Shown: in pieces, positions 1-6,353 of the stretch | Layout: each line of letters begins with the position of its first letter | Position numbering within the stretch: position 1 is the first letter of the stretch | From: Archaeoglobi archaeon | GTDB lineage: Archaea; Halobacteriota; Archaeoglobi; Archaeoglobales; Archaeoglobaceae | DNA: 13,371 nt | Direction: 5' to 3' | Assembly (NCBI GenBank): GCA_029259455.1 | Contig: JAPDIT010000077.1 | Coordinates: 1-13,371 of the forward strand | The notes under the pieces: generated by a model | What the model saw: only the letters and a program-made list of their open reading frames with translations | Told to the model about the DNA's origin: nothing | Database searches by the model: none | Position numbers and translations under genes: made by a program

Positions 1-568
1 TCTGAAGTTAACAGTTATCGAGCAGAAGAAAATCTTAGCCCTTTGCTTGAAAGCTAAACACGGATTCAACCAAGCTCCTTTCTCCAAAGCTTTCGTGCCT
101 GAATTTAACACCCAGGCGTTGCAGAGCGCCCCTTACCGGTCCTTTGTCGAGAATCAGCTCTTCCACTTCGCACATCCTCAAAACCTTGAGGAAAGAATAG
201 GCTGTCAAAGCATTCCTTGTGGGATAAACCTTCAGATGACCTTGTTCCTCTCAACGTCTAAAGCTGCAAAGAGGTAGCATTTCATTCCGTTGTACTTTAG
301 AACGGTTTCATCTACAGCAACTCTTGCTATTACGAGCCTTTTTACTTCCTCCTTTCTTTCGGAGTCAAGTACATCCTTAAATTTCTCAATCCAGTAATGA
401 ACAGTTGATTTCCCAATTTAAGAGAAGAGCTATCCTCCTGAGCTTGAGGAAAGTAAGTACATCGCTATTGCTGTAAGCTTGATCTCCAAGGATATCTTGT
501 TCCTTTCAAACTCGAATTTCCTTCAGCAGTTCAATCAGGTTGTTTTCTGCTATATCTGCTGTTACCAT
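1..568 (-). pseudogene. Decayed IS6-type (DDE) transposase, possibly cut by the left edge
   Basis: Read on the minus strand, this stretch gives pieces of one transposase in different frames. It starts at an ATG (566-568) with MVTADIAENNLIELLKEI, shifts frame near 525, and continues through FEFERNKISLEIKLTAIAMY. A LKLRRIALLLN piece and then GKSTVHYWIEKFKDVL follow in further frames, forming the helix-turn-helix part. The catalytic domain is still readable: VAVDETVLKYNGMKCYLF (first Asp near 310), then a TGA and a frameshift, then LILDKGPVRGALQRLGVKF (second Asp) and HESFGERSLVESVF (Glu). TAA stops interrupt the C-terminal end. All three DDE residues can be seen, but at least three or four frameshifts and several stops mean it cannot make a functional enzyme. 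Family assignment to IS6/IS240-like archaeal transposases is by remembered motif pattern. The left end of the element, and so its inverted repeats, cannot be checked here. Confidence 0.85.
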
Positions 569-591
569 AGAAGATGATAGATTGAAGCACA

Positions 592-601
592 ATTATTTAT
601 A
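592..601 (-). promoter_or_regulatory. TATA-like box of the relic transposase
   Basis: The minus strand reads ATAAATAATT, centred about 28 bases before the ATG at 568. This is the spacing expected for an archaeal TATA box driving a leaderless or nearly leaderless transcript. The element is therefore probably still transcribable, although the reading frame behind it is broken. No experimental support. Confidence 0.35.
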
Positions 602-671
602 TGGTTACATGCTTATTCGGACATCCCTATTCAAAAGTGCAAAACTAAGAAAATCGACCATTCGGCAGACG

Positions 672-693
672 AAAAATTAAAGAGTGCCAAAAA
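672..693 (-). terminator. Oligo-T terminator candidate after cdc48
   Basis: Just after the cdc48 stop codon the minus strand carries two runs of five T (complement of 689-693 and 672-676). Archaeal RNA polymerase terminates at such T-rich tracts without needing a hairpin, and none is obvious here. Confidence 0.4.
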
Positions 694-703
694 CAATCGT
701 AAC

Positions 704-3136
704 TTAACCGTAACCCACGAAAGGCTTTGTCTTTACCTGCATCCTTTCCGTCTTCATCCTCTCCTCGAATCTCTCGTAGAAGTTCAGCATTGTCTCGTTG
801 ACGCTCGGCTTTATCTTCTTCAACGCCTCAAGGAAGTGTCTCATCTCCACCTTCTCTGTATTAATGTTCTCTCTGATCGCCAGCATCACCGCCTCCCTGC
901 ATATGGCTTCAATATCTGCACCAACATAGCCCTCGGTGAGCTCAGCGAGTTCCTCAAGGTCAACATCGTCTGAAAGTGGCATGTCCCTCGTGTGAATCTT
1001 GAAAATCGCCAGTCTGCTCTTCTTATCTGGTGGTCTGACGTAAACGAGTCTGTCAAACCTGCCGGGCCTGAGCAACGCTGGGTCGAGGATGTCGGGCCTG
1101 TTGGTCGCGCCTATGACAACAACCCCATGAAGCTCCTCAAGTCCGTCCATTTCAGTAAGCAGCTGGTTCAATACTCTCTCAACAGCCCTGCTACCCTCAT
1201 CTATCCCTCTCATCTGTGCGATGGCATCAATCTCGTCAAAGAAGATTATACACGGAGCGACTTGCCTAGCCTTTCTGAAAATCTTTCTAACCGCCTTTTC
1301 ACTCTCTCCGAGCCACTTGCTCAGAATCTGCCCGCCTTTAATGCTTATAAAGTTCGCCTCGCTCTCATTTGCCACAGCCTTTGCTATAAGCGTTTTTCCA
1401 GTTCCGGGAGGGCCGTAGAGCAGAACACCCTTCGGAGGCTTGATTCCGAACTTCTTGAACTTCTCCGGGAACTTGAGAGGCCACTCAACAGCCTCTATTA
1501 TCTCCCTCTTAACGTCCTCAAGTCCTCCCACATCGTCCCACCTAACCTTTGGGATTTCCACAAACACCTCTCTCATCGCTGACGGCTCGATTTCTCTCAG
1601 AGCATCCATGAAGTCGTTCCACGTAACCCTGATTGATTCGAGAACCTCTAGTGGAATCTCATCCTCGTTGAAGTCGATCTGGGGCAGATACCTCCGCAGA
1701 GCTTTCATGGCAGCTTCCTTACAAAGAGCTTCAATATCTGCTCCAACGAAGCCGTGTGTTTGGTCTGCAAGGCTGCGCAGCATCGACTTCGTTATCTCGA
1801 CCTCAAGCTCGTCGATGACTTCCTGCGGCAATAGGTTTTTCACTGCAGCTCTGACTTCCTCCTCTTTTTCCAGATTTTTGACTTCATCGTAAAGGAAATC
1901 GAGGTTTTTAATCAGTTCCGGATCATCAATCTGCCTCTTATACCTTTCAATTGCATCTAGGACAAATTCTCTGCTGTACTTTGCCTCAAGAGGCATGTTC
2001 CTGGTGTGTATCTGGAAGATCTCGTATCTTCCTTCTCTGTCAGGCACTCCTATCTCAATCTCCCTGTCAAACCTGCCCGGCCTTCTCAGAGCTGGATCAA
2101 CAGCATCAATCCTATTTGTAGCACCGATGACTATAACCTGCCCCCTTTCCTCCAGGCCGTCCATCAGCGTAAGAAGTTGTGCCACGACTCTCCTCTCAAC
2201 TTCTCCGGTAACATCCTCTCTTTTCGGAGCAATTGAGTCGATTTCATCTATGAATATGATTGATGGAGCATTTTCCTTTGCTTCTTCAAAGATTTCCCTG
2301 AGCCTCTGCTCAGATTCACCGTAGAACTTGCTCATGATTTCCGGACCGTTAATTGTGAAGAAGCTTGCCCCAATTTCATTGGCAACAGCCTTTGCTATAA
2401 GCGTTTTTCCAGTTCCGGGAGGGCCGTAGAGCAGAACACCCTTGGGTGGATCAATTCCGAGTCTCTGGAAGAGTTCTGGATACCTCAGGGGCAGTTCTAT
2501 AACTTCCCTTACCTTCTGCAGCTCCTCCTTTAGACCTCCTATGTCCTCGTACGTGATTCCAGCCTTTCCGAATCTCTCGAAACCCTTCGCCGGCCTATCC
2601 CTGTAAACAACCTTCGTGGTTTCGTCGATTACAACAGGCCCTTTGGGTTCAGTCTTTACTGCAACAAAAACCACAGCCTGGTTCTGCTGGTTGTACCTTC
2701 CAAATCCTGAGAGAGCTGGAGAACCAACGAGTGGAACCAAATCTCCCTCAACAACCGGCCTTTTAAGGAATTGATGCTTGAGATACTCCCCGATATCTAC
2801 TCCGTAAATTCTTAAATCCATCTTCTTGAGTGGGGCGAGGATTACGGTTTTTGCAGGCTGATAATCAACTCTCCTTACCTTAACAACATCTCCGACACCA
2901 ACTCCAGCATTCTCCCTTATGAATCTATCAATCCTGATGATGTTTTTTCCCCAGTCCCTCTTCGGAGCTCTCCATACTTTTGCAACTGTCTTTCTGGCTC
3001 CTTCTACCTCTATTATGTCTCCGGGGGAAATTTGAAGCTTTAACATTGTATCCGGATCCAATCTTGCAATTCCTCTCCCCGAATCACTCGGATACGCCTG
3101 ATTTACTTTTAGCGTGATCTCCATATTATCACCCAT
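704..3136 (-). CDS. cdc48: Cdc48/p97/VAT-type AAA+ unfoldase with an enlarged D1 domain
   Basis: Hexameric ATP-driven protein unfoldase that extracts and threads proteins, probably towards the archaeal 20S proteasome (family knowledge). The 810 residues show an N-domain (about 6-185: double-psi barrel plus CDC48_2 part), then D1 and D2. D1 has Walker A GPPGTGKT at 238-245, pore-loop KFYG near 270, Walker B IIFIDEID (293-300) and arginine-finger segment RRPGRFDR (351-358). D2 has Walker A at 575-582, KWLG near 607, IIFFDEID (630-637) and LLRPGRFDR. The aromatic residue in both pore loops is as in archaeal VAT. The C-terminus FVGYG keeps a penultimate Tyr like the HbYX proteasome-docking motif, though the preceding residue is Gly. 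Oddity: D1 has about 60 extra charged residues (about 384-455). Start: ATG at 3136; a TTG at 3139 and an ATG at 3124, which has GGTGAT four bases upstream, are alternatives. Confidence 0.95.
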   Translation of the reverse strand: MGDNMEITLKVNQAYPSDSGRGIARLDPDTMLKLQISPGDIIEVEGARKTVAKVWRAPKRDWGKNIIRIDRFIRENAGVGVGDVVKVRRVDYQPAKTVILAPLKKMDLRIYGVDIGEYLKHQFLKRPVVEGDLVPLVGSPALSGFGRYNQQNQAVVFVAVKTEPKGPVVIDETTKVVYRDRPAKGFERFGKAGITYEDIGGLKEELQKVREVIELPLRYPELFQRLGIDPPKGVLLYGPPGTGKTLIAKAVANEIGASFFTINGPEIMSKFYGESEQRLREIFEEAKENAPSIIFIDEIDSIAPKREDVTGEVERRVVAQLLTLMDGLEERGQVIVIGATNRIDAVDPALRRPGRFDREIEIGVPDREGRYEIFQIHTRNMPLEAKYSREFVLDAIERYKRQIDDPELIKNLDFLYDEVKNLEKEEEVRAAVKNLLPQEVIDELEVEITKSMLRSLADQTHGFVGADIEALCKEAAMKALRRYLPQIDFNEDEIPLEVLESIRVTWNDFMDALREIEPSAMREVFVEIPKVRWDDVGGLEDVKREIIEAVEWPLKFPEKFKKFGIKPPKGVLLYGPPGTGKTLIAKAVANESEANFISIKGGQILSKWLGESEKAVRKIFRKARQVAPCIIFFDEIDAIAQMRGIDEGSRAVERVLNQLLTEMDGLEELHGVVVIGATNRPDILDPALLRPGRFDRLVYVRPPDKKSRLAIFKIHTRDMPLSDDVDLEELAELTEGYVGADIEAICREAVMLAIRENINTEKVEMRHFLEALKKIKPSVNETMLNFYERFEERMKTERMQVKTKPFVGYG
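1374..1432. repeat. 59-base perfect direct repeat, copy in D2 Walker A region of cdc48
   Basis: This stretch is identical base for base to 2385-2443. It encodes the D2 Walker A region (KGVLLYGPPGTGKTLIAKAV). The identity stops abruptly at both ends, where the two AAA modules return to much lower nucleotide similarity. Confidence 0.95.
2385..2443. repeat. 59-base perfect direct repeat, copy in D1 Walker A region of cdc48
   Basis: Second copy of the repeat at 1374-1432, in the same orientation and the same codon frame, encoding the D1 Walker A region. All third-codon positions match as well as the amino acids. See the finding on possible gene conversion. Confidence 0.95.
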
Positions 3137-3196
3137 CAATCTTTTTACACCTAAACAGTTTTTATTTTAGAGATAAAAAAGGCTTGTGGTGGTCTG
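3137..3196. promoter_or_regulatory. Divergent promoter region between cdc48 and larC
   Basis: Sixty bases separate the two start codons. One A/T-rich block (about 3159-3180, with TTTTATTTTA) is the only TATA-like sequence. Read on the minus strand (TAAAATAAAA) it lies about 28 bases before the cdc48 start, which fits a leaderless or very short-leader cdc48 mRNA. For larC, GGTGGT at 3188-3193 is a good ribosome binding site just before the ATG at 3197. The larC promoter itself is unclear because the same A/T block would place the transcription start inside that site. Confidence 0.45.
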
Positions 3197-4384
3197 ATGA
3201 AAGTTGCAATATTCGATGCTTTCAACGGGGCGAGTGGGAACATGATTCTCGCCTCACTGCTTGGTGTTGGAATTGACGAAGATGAGATTAAAGAATTGGT
3301 TAGCTCTCTCGGCATCGATGTCAGGTTTAAGGTTACCAATGTCAACGTTAAAGGAATAAGTGCGAAAAAGATCGAGGTTGAGGAGAAGGGCGGAGGAAGG
3401 AAGTTTGAGGAGGTCTTAAACGTCATAAAAAACTCAAATTTGGAGGATAGGGTTAAGGAAAATGCATTAGCGATTTTTGAGCTCATAGCCAAAGCTGAGG
3501 GGAAAGTTCACGGTAGAGACTATAGACAGAGTGTTTTTCACGAAGTTGGGGCTGATGATGCAATTTTCGATGTTGTATGCTGCGTAAGGGCGTTTGAAAA
3601 TTTAAAAAAGGAAGGATACACCTTTTTCGCAACACCTATAAGGGCAGGTTCCGGATTTGTCGAATTCTCTCACGGTAAGTATCCTGTCCCCGCTCCGGCA
3701 GTGCTTGAAATCCTGAAAAGCTCTTCCTTGGAGATTATAATGGATGGGGAGGGAGAACTTCTGACGCCAACAGGAGCAGCAATTTTGTCGCATTACTGCA
3801 AACCGCTAAAGCCCTTTCCGATAAAGGTCAGAGAGATTTCATACGGGGCAGGAAAGAGAGAAACCAATGTTCCAAACGTCCTGAGATTGATTCTTGGTGA
3901 AACAGCTTTTCATGACAGCATTGCTGTCATTGAGACAAATGTAGATGACATAAGTGGTGAAGTGCTCGGTTATGCAATGAGAAAGCTACTTGAAAGAAAT
4001 GATGTGCTTGACGTCGTAATGGTTCCGGCTTACGGCAAGAAAATGAGGGCTGCAATCATTTTAAAAATCATCTCCCCCATGCACAAGTCTGAGGAAGTTG
4101 CCAAGGAAGTAATGAGGCTCACCGGGAGTCTGGGTGTCAGGGTTATACCGGTTCACCACAGAGTGATTTCAGGAAGGGATGTAGAGGTTGTGAGAGTTAA
4201 AATTCGTGGCAAGGAATTTGAGGTGAGGGTGAAAAGATCTTACCCCGGATTTGAGCATCTCAAACCAGAGTTTGACGATGTCATAGCGATAGCGGAGAAG
4301 CTAAACACTCCGGTAGAAGTTGTTTACAGGGAAATTTTGAAAAAAATCAACGGTGCGAAAGATGCTGATTCCGAGCGGGAGTAA
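3197..4384 (+). CDS. larC: LarC-type nickel-pincer cofactor biosynthesis protein (DUF111)
   Basis: LarC inserts nickel into pyridinium-3,5-bisthiocarboxylic acid mononucleotide, using CTP, to finish the nickel-pincer cofactor of lactate racemase and related LarA enzymes (family knowledge). The 395-residue length is normal for an intact LarC. Visible family blocks are an N-terminal FDAFNGASGNMILASLLG, HEVGADDAIFDVV in the middle, PVPAPAVLEIL followed by GELLTPTGAAIL, and ETNVDDISGEVLGYAM opening the C-terminal half. There is no internal frameshift, unlike some bacterial larC genes that are split in two. The start at 3197 follows GGTGGT. The 3' end overlaps radB by 23 bases, suggesting co-transcription. 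No larA, larB or larE lies in this window, so its partner genes must be elsewhere. The family is clear; the enzyme that uses the cofactor is unknown. Confidence 0.9.
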   Translation: MKVAIFDAFNGASGNMILASLLGVGIDEDEIKELVSSLGIDVRFKVTNVNVKGISAKKIEVEEKGGGRKFEEVLNVIKNSNLEDRVKENALAIFELIAKAEGKVHGRDYRQSVFHEVGADDAIFDVVCCVRAFENLKKEGYTFFATPIRAGSGFVEFSHGKYPVPAPAVLEILKSSSLEIIMDGEGELLTPTGAAILSHYCKPLKPFPIKVREISYGAGKRETNVPNVLRLILGETAFHDSIAVIETNVDDISGEVLGYAMRKLLERNDVLDVVMVPAYGKKMRAAIILKIISPMHKSEEVAKEVMRLTGSLGVRVIPVHHRVISGRDVEVVRVKIRGKEFEVRVKRSYPGFEHLKPEFDDVIAIAEKLNTPVEVVYREILKKINGAKDADSERE

Positions 4385-5018
4385 GTGCATAGACTCGCTT
4401 CTCGGTGGGGGAGTTGAGACTGGAACTGTCACGCAGATATACGGACATGGAGGTACGGGCAAAACCACTCTGTGTCTTATGCTGGCTAAAAATGCCGCGG
4501 AGCAGTTCAAAGTGGCCTACATCGACACTGAGGGACTTTCAGGAGAGAGAGTGAAGCAAATTTTTGGCGATGAAAAGCTTTTTTCCAACGTTTTTGTGTA
4601 TGAGGTTTTCAGCTTCAGACAGCAGGGAGTGGCAATTAAGGAGGCGGAAAAGCTCTGCAGAAGCGAGAGGGTAAAGCTCGTTATCGTGGACAGCTTTACC
4701 TCTCTATACAGAAGTGAGCTAGAAGATGAGAGAAAGCAGGTTAAAGTAAAAAGAGAACTCACCTCACAGCTCACCTTTCTGCTCGGCATTGCGAGAAAGT
4801 ACGATGTGGCTGTTGTGATTACCAATCAGATGTACACAGATGTTGCTACGGGAACTGACCGCCCGCTCGGTGGGCCGAGCCTTGAGCACCTGTCGAAGGT
4901 CATAATTGCCCTCGAGAGAAGTGATGGGCTGAGGAGGGCAACTCTGATAAAGCACAGGTGGATGAAAGAGGGGAAAAGCTGCTTTTACCGGATTACCGAG
5001 AGAGGTATAGAACCCTAA
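4362..5018 (+). CDS. radB: RadB, archaeal RecA/Rad51 paralogue
   Basis: RadB is a single-domain RecA-fold ATPase of Euryarchaeota that helps RadA in homologous recombination (family knowledge). The 218 residues contain only the ATPase core: Walker A GHGGTGKTT (28-36), the DTEGL segment (55-59), Walker B KLVIVDS (105-111) and TNQ (154-156). The N-terminal helix-hairpin-helix domain present in RadA is missing, which is the RadB hallmark. The start is the ATG at 4362, preceded by GGTG at 4352-4355 with six bases between; an upstream in-frame GTG at 4353 overlaps that site and is less likely. The gene begins inside larC (23-base overlap), so translation may be coupled. Its TAA stop (5016-5018) directly abuts the stop codon of the convergent pth2 gene, leaving no space for a terminator between them. 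Confidence 0.93.
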   Translation: MLIPSGSKCIDSLLGGGVETGTVTQIYGHGGTGKTTLCLMLAKNAAEQFKVAYIDTEGLSGERVKQIFGDEKLFSNVFVYEVFSFRQQGVAIKEAEKLCRSERVKLVIVDSFTSLYRSELEDERKQVKVKRELTSQLTFLLGIARKYDVAVVITNQMYTDVATGTDRPLGGPSLEHLSKVIIALERSDGLRRATLIKHRWMKEGKSCFYRITERGIEP

Positions 5019-5366
5019 TCACTTCAGCAGGGGTAGGCTGCCCGTCACCTTGTCGATTTTCTTTTCCTCGTCAGGCCCGATTACAACAGCAGTAATCGTT
5101 CCGGGTGGGATTTCTGTCAAGCCAGCATCCTGCACAACTCCGGTTACGAGTTTGAGCGATTCCGCTTTGTACTTGACTGCAAGCAACTCTTCAAGGCTTT
5201 TAACCCTCAAAACGACTTTCTTCTGTCCCTCATCAAGCCACTTCCTCCTCAAACCGCTGTCAGACTTGAGGTAGCCAATAATAGCCGCATGGGCTACCTG
5301 AACTGCAAGCTTACCCCTCGATAACTTAAGATCATCCCTTACGACGATCACCTGCTTCAGGGCCAT
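5019..5366 (-). CDS. pth2: Peptidyl-tRNA hydrolase, Pth2 family
   Basis: Pth2 cleaves the ester bond of peptidyl-tRNAs that fall off ribosomes, recycling tRNA in the cytoplasm; this archaeal/eukaryal family is unrelated to bacterial Pth. The 115-residue length is typical. Visible family motifs are RDDLKLSRGKLAVQVAHAA at 10-28 (with the conserved Lys19) and QDAGLTEIPPGTITAVVIGP at 79-98 (Asp80 and Thr90 among the conserved polar residues). The ATG at 5366 overlaps the TAA of the preceding small gene as TAATG, so the two are almost certainly translated from one mRNA. The 3' end abuts radB tail to tail. Complete and confidently assigned. Confidence 0.95.
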   Translation of the reverse strand: MALKQVIVVRDDLKLSRGKLAVQVAHAAIIGYLKSDSGLRRKWLDEGQKKVVLRVKSLEELLAVKYKAESLKLVTGVVQDAGLTEIPPGTITAVVIGPDEEKKIDKVTGSLPLLK

Positions 5367-5638
5367 TACCCCTCTTCCTCACCAAATCCGTACGATTTTA
5401 GCTCTTCAAGAGTTACGGGCTTCGACTTTTCCTCAACCCATTTACTCCCGACTTCTCTCGCTTCTTCTTCGTCGAACTCTCCCAGAACAATTTTTCCATC
5501 CTCCACAGATTTTATGCTTCTCTTGGGAACCGCAAGAAACTCCGAGCCGACCTTTACTATCAGGTAGTCGCCATAAACATCTATGCTCTCCCCAAGGCTC
5601 TCTTCACCCTTGAAAACGTACATGCATATCAAATCCAT
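5366..5638 (-). CDS. Small conserved archaeal protein of unknown function (possibly DUF5749)
   Basis: A 90-residue acidic soluble protein. The N-terminal part (MYVFKGEESLGESIDVYGDY onward, to about residue 55) is rich in beta-prone residues and looks like a small barrel. It is followed by a charged helical tail (DEEEAREVGSKWVEE, then KPVTLEELKSYGF). I recall this arrangement from archaeal DUF5749 proteins, but the name is not certain and I know no function. The longer reading to 5728 would run into the ccmB 3' end. The ATG at 5638 has no ribosome binding site but has a TATA-like box about 22-28 bases upstream, which favours a leaderless start here; an internal ATG at 5623 is an alternative. 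The stop codon overlaps the pth2 start (TAATG), placing it first in a two-gene operon with pth2, so a translation-linked role is a guess from context. Confidence 0.75.
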   Translation of the reverse strand: MDLICMYVFKGEESLGESIDVYGDYLIVKVGSEFLAVPKRSIKSVEDGKIVLGEFDEEEAREVGSKWVEEKSKPVTLEELKSYGFGEEEG

Positions 5639-5654
5639 GCTCAATGTTGTACTC

Positions 5655-5665
5655 AATCTTAAAAG
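5655..5665 (-). promoter_or_regulatory. TATA-like box of the small-gene/pth2 operon
   Basis: The minus strand reads CTTTTAAGATT, centred about 22 bases from the ATG at 5638. With no GGTG or GGAGG before that ATG, this fits a leaderless transcript. A second A/T-rich stretch (minus-strand GTATATTTT, about 5697-5705) lies further upstream in the same 82-base gap and could be an alternative box. Confidence 0.4.
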
Positions 5666-5720
5666 CTTTGCTCTGGAGATGCTTTGATTTCCATATCCGA
5701 AAATATACTGGCATGCTGAT

Positions 5721-6353
5721 TTAAACAACTTTGTCAGCAGTAATCATCGACAGGCTTGAGATTATACCCGAATAAGCCACGACAAACAAAAGTCTTTCTA
5801 AATCCAGAATGCCTTCTAGGGCAGCGTTAACCGCCACAACTGTTGAGTTGATAAGCGGGAAAATTACGGGAAAAAGCATAACTGGAAGAAGCATCTCTCT
5901 TGCTCTGGAATGAGCAAGTAGAGGGGACAAAGATGTGATTGTAACTGACAGAGCAGCATTGCACATGGCAAAAACGATAAAGGCAAGGACAAAATTCCCT
6001 TCAACGTCGAAGAGAGCGTAGCAGATAGGAAAGACGAATATCTGGATAGCAAGCATGAGACAGAGATTAAAAATCATCTTTCCAGCAACTATCTCCTGTG
6101 GAGCTAGAGGTGATGCTTTCAACCCCTCAATCGTGCCGGAATCGTATTCTTTGAGAAAAGACACTGAATATCCGAGCATTCCGGTGAGAAAGAAAATAAT
6201 GAGGAGGAGGGGGGAAAATACTCTGCTTGGCTCTGTAATTGTTGCACTGAATAGAAAAGCCGCAGTCAGGCTGAATAGAAGCATTAAACTTATGTTCGAC
6301 TTGTTTTTTAACTCAAGCCTTAAATCCTTCTTTGCAAGTTCAAGAAACTTCAT
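5721..6353 (-). CDS. ccmB: CcmB-like ABC exporter membrane subunit
   Basis: Membrane half of an ABC exporter of the CcmAB type, which in cytochrome c maturation works with CcmC and CcmE to release haem from CcmE (family knowledge). The 210 residues form six hydrophobic segments (about 20-38, 47-66, 93-113, 120-140, 152-175, 185-203). Typical CcmB features are a charged N-terminus (MKFLELAKKDLRLELKNKS), the cytoplasmic loop FLKEYDSGTIEGLKASPLAP after segment two, and ARxxLLPVMLFPVIFPL near 151-166. The start at 6353 is chosen because GGAGG (complement of 6360-6364) sits six bases upstream; longer readings would run further into ccmA. The gene overlaps the ccmA end by 14 bases. An ABC-2 exporter with another substrate is possible, since no other ccm gene is in the window. 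Confidence 0.85.
   Translation of the reverse strand: MKFLELAKKDLRLELKNKSNISLMLLFSLTAAFLFSATITEPSRVFSPLLLIIFFLTGMLGYSVSFLKEYDSGTIEGLKASPLAPQEIVAGKMIFNLCLMLAIQIFVFPICYALFDVEGNFVLAFIVFAMCNAALSVTITSLSPLLAHSRAREMLLPVMLFPVIFPLINSTVVAVNAALEGILDLERLLFVVAYSGIISSLSMITADKVV

Noticed and set aside
47..277. Plus-strand open frame in the first 300 bases
   Set aside because: The minus strand of the same bases encodes transposase motifs; the plus-strand product has no recognisable features.
992..1582. Long plus-strand open frame opposite cdc48
   Set aside because: It is antisense to conserved AAA modules, has no family-like sequence, and several similar frames occur opposite the same gene. It is a shadow of strongly biased coding sequence.
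3912..3930. Perfect 8-base inverted repeat with a 3-base loop inside larC
   Set aside because: It lies in the middle of a conserved coding region (HDSIAVIE) with no promoter or gene boundary nearby. One such hairpin in 13 kb is expected by chance.
4864..4879. GCTCGG/CCGAGC hairpin inside radB
   Set aside because: It encodes the conserved RPLGGPS segment and has no T-run after it, so it is not a terminator.
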